Shown here one piece after another: positions 15,709 to 24,651 of a DNA stretch of 64,000 bases. The notes under the pieces are model-generated. The model was not told where the DNA came from. It saw nothing but the letters and a program-made list of their open reading frames with translations, and did no database searches. Origin of the DNA: Castellaniella sp049651205 (GTDB lineage: Bacteria; Pseudomonadota; Gammaproteobacteria; Burkholderiales; Burkholderiaceae_B); NCBI RefSeq assembly GCF_049651205.1, contig NZ_JBASBR010000019.1, forward strand, positions 1 to 64,000, in the 5' to 3' direction. How positions within the stretch are numbered: the stretch's first letter is position 1; the number at the start of each line of letters is the position of its first letter. The translations under genes were made by a program, and so were the position numbers.

Positions 15709-17130
15709 TTATTGGATAGTTTTGGCCTTCTCGAAGGCCTCGTCAATGCTGCCCACCATGTAGAAGGCTTGTTCGGGCAGTGCATCGCACTCGCCTTCTA
15801 CAATCATCTTGAAACCACGCAGGGTTTCGGACAAGGGCACGTACTTGCCAGGCGAACCGGTAAAGACTTCGGCCACATGGAAAGGCTGCGACAGGAAGCG
15901 CTGGATTTTCCGGGCGCGGGCCACAGCTTGCTTATCATCCGGGGAGAGCTCGTCCATACCCAGAATGGCGATGATGTCGCGCAGTTCTTTGTAGCGTTGC
16001 AGCGTTTGCTGAACACCACGGGCGATCTGGTAGTGTTCTTCGCCCACAATCTGGGGATCCAGCTGGCGGCTGGTGGAATCCAGGGGATCGACGGCCGGGT
16101 AGATACCCAGGGCTGCGATATCACGCGACAACACGACGGTGGAGTCGAGGTGCAGGAAGGTGGTGGCAGGCGAGGGATCGGTCAAGTCATCGGCAGGCAC
16201 GTACACGGCCTGGATGGACGTGATGGAACCCGTCTTGGTGGACGTGATGCGCTCTTGCAGCTTGCCCATTTCTTCGGCCAGGGTTGGCTGATAGCCCACG
16301 GCAGACGGCATCCGGCCCAGCAAGGCGGAGACTTCGGTACCGGCCAGCGTGTAGCGATAGATGTTATCAACGAAGAACAGGACGTCACGGCCCTCGTCGC
16401 GGAAGGACTCAGCCATCGTCAGGCCCGACAGCGCCACGCGCAGACGGTTTCCGGGAGGCTCGTTCATCTGCCCAAACACCATGGCCACTTTGGATTCGGC
16501 CAGGTTGTCGAGCTTGATCACGCCCGCATCGGACATTTCGTGATAGAAGTCGTTGCCTTCGCGGGTACGCTCGCCCACACCAGCAAACACGGACAAGCCA
16601 CTGTGGGCCTTGGCGATGTTGTTGATGAGCTCAAGCATGTTGACGGTCTTGCCCACGCCGGCGCCGCCGAACAGGCCGACTTTACCGCCCTTGGCAAACG
16701 GGCAGACCAGATCGATCACCTTGATACCGGTCTCGAGCAACTCGACCGACGGGGAAAGCTCGTCGAATTTAGGTGCGTGCTGGTGGATGGCACGGGTTTC
16801 GGTGGATTGGATCTCACCGCGCTCGTCGATGGGACGACCCAGCACATCCATGATGCGGCCCAGGGTGCCCTGGCCCACAGGCACGGAAATGGGGGCACCG
16901 CTGCCGGCCACGGACATGCCGCGGCGCAGGCCGTCGGAGGAGCCCATGGCAATGGTGCGCACCACGCCATCGCCCAGCTGTTGCTGGACTTCGAACGTCA
17001 AGCCTTTTTCCGCAAAGGCGGAAGACTCGTCGGTCAAGGTGAGCGCGTCGTAGATGTTGGGAATGCTGTCGCGGGGAAACTGAATATCCACCACTGCGCC
17101 GATGCACTGAACGATGGTACCGTTGCTCAT
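15709..17130 (-). CDS. atpD: ATP synthase F1 beta subunit
   Basis: Catalytic subunit. The 473-residue product has the N-terminal barrel (MSNGTIVQCIGAVVDIQFPR), the Walker A loop GGAGVGKT at 155-162, the ERTREGNDFYHEM segment with the catalytic glutamate that follows Walker A, and the DELSPDD segment (DELSEED in many relatives) near the C-terminus, where beta meets the rotating gamma subunit. Length and motif order are normal. A 516-codon open frame on the opposite strand is a codon-bias shadow. Confidence 0.98.
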   Translation of the reverse strand: MSNGTIVQCIGAVVDIQFPRDSIPNIYDALTLTDESSAFAEKGLTFEVQQQLGDGVVRTIAMGSSDGLRRGMSVAGSGAPISVPVGQGTLGRIMDVLGRPIDERGEIQSTETRAIHQHAPKFDELSPSVELLETGIKVIDLVCPFAKGGKVGLFGGAGVGKTVNMLELINNIAKAHSGLSVFAGVGERTREGNDFYHEMSDAGVIKLDNLAESKVAMVFGQMNEPPGNRLRVALSGLTMAESFRDEGRDVLFFVDNIYRYTLAGTEVSALLGRMPSAVGYQPTLAEEMGKLQERITSTKTGSITSIQAVYVPADDLTDPSPATTFLHLDSTVVLSRDIAALGIYPAVDPLDSTSRQLDPQIVGEEHYQIARGVQQTLQRYKELRDIIAILGMDELSPDDKQAVARARKIQRFLSQPFHVAEVFTGSPGKYVPLSETLRGFKMIVEGECDALPEQAFYMVGSIDEAFEKAKTIQ

Positions 17131-17174
17131 GTTTAGTCCTATAAATATCTCTGGGTTGACCTGGCGTGCGTCGA

Positions 17175-18074
17175 TCAGACCGCCGCTGCGCCGCCCACGA
17201 TTTCCGAAATTTCTTTGGTGATGGCCGCCTGACGGGTTTTGTTGTAAACCAGTTGGAGGTCGCCGATGACTTTTTTGGCGTTATCCGAGGCCGCTTTCAT
17301 GGCCACCATCCGCGCCGATTGCTCGCTGGCCATGTTCTCGGCCACCGCCTGATACACGAGACCCTCGACATACCGCATCAGCAGATCGTCGATCACGGTC
17401 TGGGAGTCGGGCTCGTAGAGGTAATCCCAGCCATATTGGGTATCCAGCGAGTCGTTGGCCTGTTCGCCGGCCTGGAAGGGATCTTCTAGGCCGGAGGGCA
17501 AAGGCAGCAAACGGATAAAGCTGGGATCTTGCTTCATGGTATTGATGAAGCGGCTGGTGGCCAGATACACCGCATCCACCTTGCCATCCACAAAATCATC
17601 AATCTGTGCCTTGATAGCGCCAATGAGACGCTCGAGGTTGGGTGCATCACCCAGTTGAACCTCGGACGAGACGACATTGACACCCACCCGATTGAGCAGA
17701 CCCAGACCTTTTGAACCCAGCGCAGTGGCCTGCACCCGAACGCCTTGCTGCTCGAATTCTTTGATGCGAGCCAATGCCAGACGCGAGATATTGGTGTTGA
17801 GCCCGCCGCACAGACCTTTGTCGGTGGTGACCAGCACAATACCGACAGAGCCCAGCTTGGAGCGCTCGACCATATACGGATGGGTGTAATCGGGGTTCGC
17901 CTGCATCAGGTGCGCGGCAATGGCACGCACCTTGTCGGCGTAAGGACGACCCGCCCGCATACGATCCTGCGCCTTGCGCATTTTCGATGCGGCGACCATC
18001 TCCATCGCCTTGGTGATCTTGCGCGTGTTTTGCACGCTCTTGATCTTGGTTCGAATTTCCTTGATTCCGGCCAT
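17175..18074 (-). CDS. atpG: ATP synthase F1 gamma subunit
   Basis: Rotating shaft subunit, 299 residues. The N-terminal helix MAGIKEIRTKIKSVQNTRKITKAMEMVA and the C-terminal helix ending NKTRQAAITKEISEIVGGAAA form the coiled coil that turns within the alpha3beta3 ring; the conserved TSDRGLCGGLN motif appears as TTDKGLCGGLNTNIS. It lies between atpA and atpD in the standard order. Confidence 0.97.
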   Translation of the reverse strand: MAGIKEIRTKIKSVQNTRKITKAMEMVAASKMRKAQDRMRAGRPYADKVRAIAAHLMQANPDYTHPYMVERSKLGSVGIVLVTTDKGLCGGLNTNISRLALARIKEFEQQGVRVQATALGSKGLGLLNRVGVNVVSSEVQLGDAPNLERLIGAIKAQIDDFVDGKVDAVYLATSRFINTMKQDPSFIRLLPLPSGLEDPFQAGEQANDSLDTQYGWDYLYEPDSQTVIDDLLMRYVEGLVYQAVAENMASEQSARMVAMKAASDNAKKVIGDLQLVYNKTRQAAITKEISEIVGGAAAV

Positions 18075-18130
18075 TCCACTATTTCCTTGGGCTGACCAGA
18101 AAGCCTGGGATCAGGCTCTCTGGCTGCAAC

Positions 18131-19672
18131 TTAAAACGTGCCGTGCTTCTTGAACTCTTGAATGGCGGCGCCCAAAGCGGCGTCGTCTTCCTTGGAGAGT
18201 TCTTTCACGTCTTCGATGCGCTGGATCAGGGCTTCGTGCTTGGATTTCAGGAAGTCTTTCAGGGACTTCTCGAAGGACAGCACCTGGCCAACTTCGAGGT
18301 CGTCGAGGTGGCCGTTATTGACCGAGTACAGAGCAACGGCGAGTTCCCAAACCTGTTGGGGCTGGTACTGGGGCTGCTTCAGGAGCTCGACCACACGTTT
18401 GCCGCGCTCGAGCTGACGGCGCGTCGCGTCGTCGAGGTCGGAGGCGAACTGGGCAAAAGCAGCGAGCTCGCGGTATTGGGCGAGGTCGGTACGAATACCG
18501 CCGGACAGCTTCTTGACCACCTTGGTTTGAGCCGAACCACCCACCCGCGACACCGAGATACCGGCGTTAATGGCGGGCCGGATACCGGCGTTAAAGAGGT
18601 CGGTTTCCAGGAAGATCTGGCCGTCGGTGATGGAGATCACGTTGGTCGGCACGAAGGCCGAGACGTCGCCTGCCTGGGTTTCGATGATGGGCAGTGCCGT
18701 CAGCGAACCAGTTTTACCCTTGATCTCACCCTTGGTGAATTGTTCGACGTAGTGTGCGTTGACACGCGCAGCACGCTCGAGCAAACGGGAGTGCAGATAG
18801 AACACATCACCAGGATAGGCTTCGCGTCCGGGCGGACGACGCAGCAGCAGCGATACCTGACGATAGGCCCAGGCTTGCTTGGTGAGGTCGTCGTAGACGA
18901 TCAGGGCGTCTTCGCCACGATCGCGGAAGTATTCGCCCATAGTGCAACCCGAATAGGCGGCCAGGTATTGCATGGCGGCAGATTCGGAGGCAGCAGCGGC
19001 CACGACAATGGTGTATTCCATCGCGCCGTGTTCTTCGAGCTTGCGCACCACGTTGTTGATGGTGGACGCTTTTTGACCAATGGCGACGTACACGCAGGTG
19101 ACGCCCTTGCCTTTTTGGTTGATGATCGTGTCGACAGCCACGGCTGTTTTACCGGTTTGGCGGTCGCCGATGATGAGCTCGCGCTGACCACGGCCGATTG
19201 GCACCATGGAGTCGATTGCCTTCTGGCCGGTTTGCATCGGTTGCGACACCGACTGACGTGCAATCACGCCCGGGGCGACTTTCTCGATGACGTCGGTTTC
19301 TTTGGCATTGATCGGGCCCTTGCCGTCGATCGGGTTGCCCAGGGCGTCCACGACACGACCTTTGAGCTCGGGGCCCACGGGCACGGCCAAAATCTTGCCT
19401 GTGGTTTTTACCGAATCACCTTCGGACAAGCCGATGTAATCGCCCAGCACCACGGCGCCGACGGAGTCGCGCTCGAGGTTGAGGGCAAGACCAAAGCGAT
19501 TATTGGGGAATTCGAGCATTTCGCCCTGCATCACATCGGACAGGCCATGGATGCGGGTGATGCCGTCGGTAACGGACACGACGGTGCCCTGCGTGCGGAC
19601 ATCAGTGGATGCGCCCAGGCCTTCGATGCGGCTCTTGAGCAGTTCACTGATCTCGGACGGGTTAAGTTGCAT
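18131..19672 (-). CDS. atpA: ATP synthase F1 alpha subunit
   Basis: Non-catalytic nucleotide-binding subunit, 513 residues. Walker A is GDRQTGKT at 169-176, with PIGRGQRELIIG before it, ALIVYDDLTKQAWAYRQ, RRPPGREAYPGDVFYLHSRLLERAA and the arginine-finger region SVSRVGGSAQ. The N-terminus MQLNPSEISELLKSRIEG contacts delta. A 565-codon frame on the opposite strand is a shadow created by strong codon bias. Confidence 0.98.
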   Translation of the reverse strand: MQLNPSEISELLKSRIEGLGASTDVRTQGTVVSVTDGITRIHGLSDVMQGEMLEFPNNRFGLALNLERDSVGAVVLGDYIGLSEGDSVKTTGKILAVPVGPELKGRVVDALGNPIDGKGPINAKETDVIEKVAPGVIARQSVSQPMQTGQKAIDSMVPIGRGQRELIIGDRQTGKTAVAVDTIINQKGKGVTCVYVAIGQKASTINNVVRKLEEHGAMEYTIVVAAAASESAAMQYLAAYSGCTMGEYFRDRGEDALIVYDDLTKQAWAYRQVSLLLRRPPGREAYPGDVFYLHSRLLERAARVNAHYVEQFTKGEIKGKTGSLTALPIIETQAGDVSAFVPTNVISITDGQIFLETDLFNAGIRPAINAGISVSRVGGSAQTKVVKKLSGGIRTDLAQYRELAAFAQFASDLDDATRRQLERGKRVVELLKQPQYQPQQVWELAVALYSVNNGHLDDLEVGQVLSFEKSLKDFLKSKHEALIQRIEDVKELSKEDDAALGAAIQEFKKHGTF

Positions 19673-19708
19673 GGTAAGACTCCTGGAATCCTGTTGGTTG
19701 GCCCGCCA

Positions 19709-20248
19709 TCATGCGGCCAGCGTATCGCGCAGATTGGCCAAACGGGCCTGCACGGAAGTATCAAGCACATGGTCGCCCACGGCGACGCGTACCCCGCCGA
19801 TCAGTTCGGGATCAACCGTCACCTGCGACTTGAGTTTTAGGCCAAACTTTTGTTCCAAACCCTTCAGCAGGCCTGCCAGCTGAGTGTCATCCAGCGGAAA
19901 TGCGCTGGTGATCCGGGCCAGTGCAGTGCCTTCGAGCTGATTGCGAAGCAGCTCGAATTGCTCGGCCACCTGCGGCATCACCTGCACGCGGTCGTTTTCG
20001 ACCAGCAGGCCAAGCAGGTTGGCTGCCTGTGCCGGAAGAGCGTCAGGCAGCAGGCTGGTGAGCAACTGAATACGCTGGGCGTTGTTCAGGCGCGGATCAG
20101 CCATGGCTTCGAGGACATCCGGCTGACCGGCAACCTGCGCCAGTGGCGACAGCACTTCGGACCATGCCTGGAGCCCGCGAGAATCATCACGAACCGCCTG
20201 AAACAAGGCCTCGGCATAAGGGCGTGCGATGGTAGATAGTTCAGCCAT
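19709..20248 (-). CDS. atpH: ATP synthase F1 delta subunit
   Basis: Peripheral-stalk subunit connecting F1 to the b-subunit dimer; 179 residues. The N-terminal helical bundle starts MAELSTIARPYAEALFQAV, the family signature for this subunit, and the C-terminal part has VDPELIGGVRVAVGDHVLDTSVQARL. It lies 12 bases after atpF and 36 bases before atpA in the standard operon order. Confidence 0.96.
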   Translation of the reverse strand: MAELSTIARPYAEALFQAVRDDSRGLQAWSEVLSPLAQVAGQPDVLEAMADPRLNNAQRIQLLTSLLPDALPAQAANLLGLLVENDRVQVMPQVAEQFELLRNQLEGTALARITSAFPLDDTQLAGLLKGLEQKFGLKLKSQVTVDPELIGGVRVAVGDHVLDTSVQARLANLRDTLAA

Positions 20249-20260
20249 GACTCACCCTGA

Positions 20261-20731
20261 TCAGAGTTGTGCCTGCAGCTGATCCAACAGATCAGCGTGC
20301 ACTTTGACGTCGACTTCGCGGCGCAGGATTTGCTCTGCCCCCTTGACGGCCAGCACAGCAACCTCAGCACGCAGTGTTTCGCGTACGCGCTGGGCTTCTT
20401 GCAAGGCGTCCTGACGGGCTTGTGCCACGATCCGGGCCTTCTCGGCTTCGGCTTCGCGACGCGCTTCGTCGATCAATTGCGCAGCCTGTTTTTCGGCTTC
20501 GGCCAAACGGGCATGGTTGTCCGTTTTGGTTGCAGCGTCCATGAGACTGATGCGAGCCTGCGCCTGGGCGAGGTCGGCTTTGCCTTTCTCGGCGGCAGCC
20601 AGACCGTCGGCGATTTTCTGGCGACGATCATCGATTGCCTTCGTCAGGGGTGGCCAGATGAACTTCATCGTAAACCAGCCCAGAACGAAAAACACGATCA
20701 TCTGGAAAAAGAGAGTCGCGTTTAAATTCAC
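20261..20731 (-). CDS. atpF: ATP synthase F0 b subunit
   Basis: Peripheral-stalk subunit, 156 residues: one N-terminal membrane helix (MNLNATLFFQMIVFFVLGWFT) followed by a long Ala/Glu/Arg-rich coiled coil that dimerises and reaches up to delta. This is the typical length for the b subunit of beta- and gamma-proteobacteria; only one b-type gene is present, not the b/b-prime pair of phototrophs. It is separated from atpE by a 120-base spacer with three hairpins. Confidence 0.96.
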   Translation of the reverse strand: MNLNATLFFQMIVFFVLGWFTMKFIWPPLTKAIDDRRQKIADGLAAAEKGKADLAQAQARISLMDAATKTDNHARLAEAEKQAAQLIDEARREAEAEKARIVAQARQDALQEAQRVRETLRAEVAVLAVKGAEQILRREVDVKVHADLLDQLQAQL

Positions 20732-20759
20732 GGTCGTTTCCCTAATTTACCCACTCGTG

Positions 20760-20844
20760 CCTTGCAGCGATTCTGCAAGGCACTAAACCTGGCCAGCTGT
20801 CGTTGTACAACGACGTGCCAGCCCCTGGCCTGCCTTGGCAGGCC
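20760..20844 (-). other. Three intercistronic hairpins between atpE and atpF
   Basis: The 120-base atpE-atpF spacer holds an 8-bp repeat CCTTGCAG/CTGCAAGG (20760-20780), a perfect 16-base palindrome GTCGTTGTACAACGAC (20799-20814) and an 8-bp hairpin GGCCTGCC-TT-GGCAGGCC (20827-20844) just after the atpE stop. None has a T run. They may protect the 3' end of atpE message or set the ratio of c subunit (needed in about ten copies) to the rest. The structure is seen; the role is inferred. Confidence 0.5.
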
Positions 20845-20851
20845 TGCGTCA

Positions 20852-21094
20852 TCAACCAACAAACGGGTTGGCAAACGCGAACAGCATGGCCAGACCCACG
20901 CCGATCAGGAAGGCTGCGTCGATCAGACCAACCAGCAGGAACATCTTGGTTTGCAGGGTGTTCATCAGCTCGGGCTGGCGTGCAGAGGCTTCGAGGTATT
21001 TGCCACCCATCATGCCGATGCCGATGCAGGCGCCAATGGCGCCCAGACCGATGATCAGACCGCAAGCGAGAGCAACGAATGCAACGTTGGTCAT
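20852..21094 (-). CDS. atpE: ATP synthase F0 c subunit
   Basis: Proteolipid that forms the rotating ring; 80 residues, two membrane helices joined by a polar loop with the conserved ARQPE motif. The second helix contains GLIDAAFLIG with the ion-carrying aspartate. Neither an extra helix nor the glutamate/glutamine pattern of sodium-type rings is apparent, so proton coupling is likely. The first helix is glycine-rich (GLIIGLGAIGACIGIGMMGG), as required for tight packing. Confidence 0.96.
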   Translation of the reverse strand: MTNVAFVALACGLIIGLGAIGACIGIGMMGGKYLEASARQPELMNTLQTKMFLLVGLIDAAFLIGVGLAMLFAFANPFVG

Positions 21095-21146
21095 AACAAC
21101 TCCTTGGTAAGTAAACGTTGTTTAGTCAGAAAACAGAAATCAGAAA

Positions 21147-22025
21147 TCAATGGCCTTCGTGTGCCAGCCCGATATACACCAGGGTGAGCATCATGAAGAT
21201 GTATGCCTGCAGCAGCACGATCAGAATATGGAAGATCGCCCACGCCGAGCCGGCCAGTACGTGCCCGAACGCCAGACTGATGCTGGTTGCATCCGTACTG
21301 ACCCAAGCCCCCCCGAGCAAGGCGATCAGCATGAACAGCAGCTCGCCTGCATACATATTGCCGAACAGCCGCATGCCAAGAGACACAGTTTTGGCGACGT
21401 ATTCGATGAGATTAAGCAGCAGATTGAAAGGTGCCAGCACAATGGCGCCTACGCCATGTGCGTGAAACGGAGCCGTGAAGAGTTCTTTGACAAAACCGCC
21501 AAGATGCTTGATCTTGAGACCGTAATAAAGTGTAAGCACCAGCACGCCCAGAGACATCCCCATAGGGACGTTGAGGTCGGCGGTGGGCAAAATACGGTGG
21601 TAATACAAGGGATCGGCGTGATTTGTGCCCAGGCCTGTCATGCGGAAGATCCAGCCCATGAGATCGACAGGAATGAGATCGAGTGCATTCATCAGGGTGA
21701 TCCAGAGAAACACGGTAAGCGCCAATGGGGCAGCAAACAAGCGGGATTTCTCGTTGGGAACAATGTTTTTGGCTTCTTCCTGAACCATGCTGACCAGCAT
21801 TTCTACGGACATCTGGAAGCGGCCCGGCACATCAGTGGTGGCGCGGCGCGCAGCGCGCCATAGAAACCAGACCACAATGGCGCCGGTGAGAATCGACCAG
21901 AAGAGAGAGTCGTAGTTGACGACGCCAAAATTGGCGATGATGTCCTGTTTGTGCCCGAGGTTATTCAGGTGCACCAAGTGGTGCTGAATATATTCGGACT
22001 GAGGCGTCGTTACTGCGTCGGTCAT
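21147..22025 (-). CDS. atpB: ATP synthase F0 a subunit
   Basis: Stator subunit that forms the proton half-channels; 292 residues with about five to six membrane helices. Visible family features are the PLALTVFLWITLMNALDLIPVD segment, the essential arginine region in the helix SLGMRLFGNMYAGELLF, and a C-terminal hydrophobic pair ending LVYIGLAHEGH. ATG 22025 follows AAGGG; a TTG five codons upstream is possible but less likely. Confidence 0.95.
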   Translation of the reverse strand: MTDAVTTPQSEYIQHHLVHLNNLGHKQDIIANFGVVNYDSLFWSILTGAIVVWFLWRAARRATTDVPGRFQMSVEMLVSMVQEEAKNIVPNEKSRLFAAPLALTVFLWITLMNALDLIPVDLMGWIFRMTGLGTNHADPLYYHRILPTADLNVPMGMSLGVLVLTLYYGLKIKHLGGFVKELFTAPFHAHGVGAIVLAPFNLLLNLIEYVAKTVSLGMRLFGNMYAGELLFMLIALLGGAWVSTDATSISLAFGHVLAGSAWAIFHILIVLLQAYIFMMLTLVYIGLAHEGH

Positions 22026-22051
22026 CGGTAAGCCCTTCAAACGTAATCAAA

Positions 22052-22513
22052 TCATGGCAGGCGGCGCAAGGCCAGCAACACCACATACCCTTTCATGACG
22101 CCCAGCAGGCCCAGCAGGAATGCCAGCCAATCAAGCCAGCCCCCCCACTGCCATGCCACCAGAACCACCACCCCAGCTGTCATGAACAGCTTGAGGAACT
22201 CACCCCAAAAAAAGGCGAGGGATCCTGGGTGCTTTGGGCCCAAATATCCAAGCAGCAGCCGTAAAGCAAACAGCGCATTGGGTACAAAATAGGCTGCCGC
22301 CCCTATCAGAGCGGAAGCCCCTGCGTCTTTTCCTGCCATTCCCCAGGCACCAAGCACCACCAGCATCCCCGTGAATGCCTGCGCTGCCAGCGCCCAATAT
22401 AGGCCAACTCTTGAACGGTGGAGGATCAGGGCGCGGTCCGTGTCGGTCAGCTTTAGTGCCTGTGGCACCTCACCTGACCCTTCATGCGAGCCGGATGTGG
22501 CCTGATCACCCAT
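22052..22513 (-). CDS. atpI: ATP synthase accessory protein AtpI
   Basis: Small membrane protein of 153 residues with four hydrophobic segments, encoded first in the atp operon, which is where atpI is normally found. AtpI proteins assist c-ring assembly or magnesium/proton supply, and the gene is dispensable in studied species. The charged N-terminus (about 30 residues rich in Gly/Ser/Glu) precedes the first helix. ATG 22513 is used; the open frame extends to 22561 without a good ribosome site. Identification rests on position, size and topology more than on sharp motifs. Confidence 0.85.
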   Translation of the reverse strand: MGDQATSGSHEGSGEVPQALKLTDTDRALILHRSRVGLYWALAAQAFTGMLVVLGAWGMAGKDAGASALIGAAAYFVPNALFALRLLLGYLGPKHPGSLAFFWGEFLKLFMTAGVVVLVAWQWGGWLDWLAFLLGLLGVMKGYVVLLALRRLP

Positions 22514-22827
22514 GTGTATCCGTTCTTGACCAGGCAAGCAGCCGCCTGGTGCGTTAGTCAAACCCGTGAATTATAGCTGTTTTTGAGTGAAGGTTTTGTG
22601 CCCCACCTCAAAAGGCGCACCATTTTAACTCAGATTCTTTGCAAATGCGTGGAAGACTTTGCAACAACCAGGGTACTAGTCCATTTATCCGATAAAGGCC
22701 GAGGCCCTCAGGCAAACGGCCTAACGTGTCTACCCTATGGGTAGCCAGGCGATTGCTCCGTACGATGTCCCCCATATCAGTTCGTTGCAGCAGTTGAGAG
22801 GCGGACAGCAGTTAGAGGGGATACGTC
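22514..22827. promoter_or_regulatory. Divergent control region between atp and curli operons
   Basis: This 314-base gap separates leftward atpI from rightward csgE. On the minus strand a perfect TATAAT at 22575-22570 is the best -10 candidate for the atp operon, although no clear -35 stands 16-18 bases upstream. Toward csgE there are two compact palindromes: TTTATC-C-GATAAA near 22684-22696 and CTACCC-TAT-GGGTAG at 22730-22744. The second has the shape of sites bound by dimers of LuxR/NarL-type regulators, and such a regulator gene closes this matrix locus. No gene fits in the gap. Confidence 0.4.
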
Positions 22828-23271
22828 GTGTGTGCTACCAAGTTACAAGTTACAACGTGTTGCGCACTGGCACTGATGAGCACCCTGGCGTGGGCACAGG
22901 AGCCAGCAGCCACCGCACCAATGGATCGGGGGCAGATCGACAACGAGCCCCTGCGTGGCCTGCTGATCAACCGAACCATCACTGTGATGGGCTGGGATTT
23001 TTACAAAAGTTTCTCGGAAATTTGGCAAGCGTTGTATCCCAACTCTCAGGACACCCTCACTGTCATTGAGCGCCCTACTGCGCAATACGGCAGCGAAATC
23101 TGGGTGTCCTATGACAGCCAAACCGTTTACCACACGTTCTTGTCGCCAGCCAGATCGCGGGCACGCCAGGAAAGCAAGACTGCCGTAGCCGCAGTACACG
23201 AAAACATCGCAATCATTCAAGCACAGCGCCAATTTGTCCAGGATGCCGACCTGGCGCCCAAGGAGATGTAA
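22828..23271 (+). CDS. csgE: Curli assembly/transport factor CsgE
   Basis: Periplasmic protein that caps the CsgG pore and gates curlin export. The 147-residue product starts at GTG 22828, seven bases after GAGGGG, and has a signal peptide ending TLAWA. The mature part matches CsgE: LLINRTITVMGWDFYKSFSEIW, LTVIERPTAQYGSEIWV, VYHTFLSP, and a C-terminal VHENIAII helix. It opens the csgEFGBA series; the stop directly abuts the ATG of csgF. Confidence 0.88.
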   Translation: MCATKLQVTTCCALALMSTLAWAQEPAATAPMDRGQIDNEPLRGLLINRTITVMGWDFYKSFSEIWQALYPNSQDTLTVIERPTAQYGSEIWVSYDSQTVYHTFLSPARSRARQESKTAVAAVHENIAIIQAQRQFVQDADLAPKEM

Positions 23272-23637
23272 ATGAATACCCGCATACGCAAAGCTTTGGG
23301 CCACCAGGCCACGCGGCAAATCTCTTTGGCTGCGATTGTGTCCACCGCATTTTTAGCCCAGACAGCTGCCGCCGGCCAACTGCTGTACACCCCGGTAAAC
23401 CCATCGTTTGGGGGCAACGCCCTGAATGGGCCAATGCTGCTTCAAAGCGCACAGGCCCAAAAACGGTACCCCTACCCCATGGACGACTTGGGCATCGACA
23501 GCATCGGGCAAATCTTGCAAACAAATAACGGGTTTCTAATCCAGCGGGGCAACAGCTTGTATTGGGTGGATCTTAACGGCAAGGCGCACCCCGTCAATCT
23601 GGATGGTTCGGGCACCACCGACCTGCAGATCAACTAG
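23272..23637 (+). CDS. csgF: Curli assembly factor CsgF
   Basis: Secreted helper that sits at the CsgG pore on the cell surface and anchors the nucleator CsgB. The 121-residue product has a signal peptide (about residues 1-34, ending AAA) and, directly after it, the CsgF hallmark GQLLYTPVNPSFGGNALNGPMLL, the segment that inserts in the CsgG channel in the enterobacterial system. The rest is somewhat shorter than the enterobacterial protein. Its ATG abuts the csgE stop with AAGGAG as the ribosome site. Confidence 0.88.
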   Translation: MNTRIRKALGHQATRQISLAAIVSTAFLAQTAAAGQLLYTPVNPSFGGNALNGPMLLQSAQAQKRYPYPMDDLGIDSIGQILQTNNGFLIQRGNSLYWVDLNGKAHPVNLDGSGTTDLQIN

Positions 23638-23664
23638 GCCTGAGTCCAGAAACGGGGATATGAC

Positions 23665-24615
23665 ATGGATACCTTAACAATGCCGGCTGGTGTTACACGC
23701 ATTCAGTGGCGCCGCCTGTGTATCGGGGCTCTTGCCTCTCTGACCCTATCGGCCTGCGCACTGCAAAAGCCGATGAACGTGTCTGACGAGGCCCAGCTGA
23801 CGCCAAAAACACCTTCTGCGGTCAACCTCACGCTCCTGCCCCCACCCGCCCATAAGATTGTGGCTGCTGTATACGGGTTTCGGGACGAAACCGGCCAATA
23901 CAAACCTTCACCCGACAGCGCGTTCTCTACGGCTGTCACACAGGGCGCAGCATCGATGCTGATGAAGGCCCTGAGAGACTCCGGCTGGTATACGCCAGTA
24001 GAGCGCGAAGGCCTGCAGTCCTTGCTGACAGAGCGCCGGGTACTGCGCGCCGTGGATGAGAATCCCAAAAACGGAAACGCCGTATCCGTACCCAGTCTGT
24101 TACCCGCGTCCATCATCCTTGAAGGCGGCATCGTCGCCTACGACTCCAACACACGCACCGGAGGCCTGGGTGCCAAGTTCCTGGGTATCGGCCTGTCCAC
24201 GCAATATAGCGTGGATCAAGTCACCATCAATCTGCGCGCAGTGGATGTCATGACCGGCGAGGTGCTCAACAGCGTTTCCACCACAAAGACCATCTGGTCG
24301 TACGAAATCCATCCCAGCTATTTCCGCTTCGTCAATTACTACGACCTGCTGGAAATCGAAGGCGGCTATACACACAACGAGCCCACCCAGCTGGCCGTCA
24401 AAGAAGCTATTGACGCGGCCGTGATGCACCTGACGGTTCAGGGTATCAAAGACAAGCTTTGGTCCCTGAAACGCCCCACCGACTGGAACGACCCGGTGCT
24501 TCAGCGATATCTGAATGCAGACCGTGACGCCACAGTGACGACAGTGACCCCTCGTCAACCTGCACAGCCGGAAAACGGGGCCACAACTGACAGCAGCGAC
24601 ACCCAGCCCTCATAA
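23665..24615 (+). CDS. csgG: Curli secretion channel lipoprotein CsgG
   Basis: Outer-membrane lipoprotein forming the nonameric pore through which curlins leave the cell. The 316-residue product has a lipobox LTLSAC (Cys31). The body has VAAVYGFRDETGQYKPS, the FSTAVTQGAASMLMKALRDSGWYTPVEREGLQSLL helix region, and the two transmembrane hairpins around YDSNTRTGGLGAKFLGIGLS and TTKTIWSYEIHPSYFRFV. The C-terminal 30 residues are a Thr/Gln/Pro-rich tail not needed for the fold. It is third in the curli series. Confidence 0.93.
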   Translation: MDTLTMPAGVTRIQWRRLCIGALASLTLSACALQKPMNVSDEAQLTPKTPSAVNLTLLPPPAHKIVAAVYGFRDETGQYKPSPDSAFSTAVTQGAASMLMKALRDSGWYTPVEREGLQSLLTERRVLRAVDENPKNGNAVSVPSLLPASIILEGGIVAYDSNTRTGGLGAKFLGIGLSTQYSVDQVTINLRAVDVMTGEVLNSVSTTKTIWSYEIHPSYFRFVNYYDLLEIEGGYTHNEPTQLAVKEAIDAAVMHLTVQGIKDKLWSLKRPTDWNDPVLQRYLNADRDATVTTVTPRQPAQPENGATTDSSDTQPS

Positions 24616-24651
24616 GTAGGCAACTGCTCTCGTACTGACTTGGAGTAAACC

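Noticed and set aside
18143..19840. 565-codon open frame antisense to atpA
   Set aside because: It mirrors the reading of atpA exactly and has His/Gly/Val-rich composition typical of antisense frames in GC-rich genes. The same applies to the 516-codon frame opposite atpD and the frames opposite aldehyde dehydrogenase, the amide receptor and the amide permeases.
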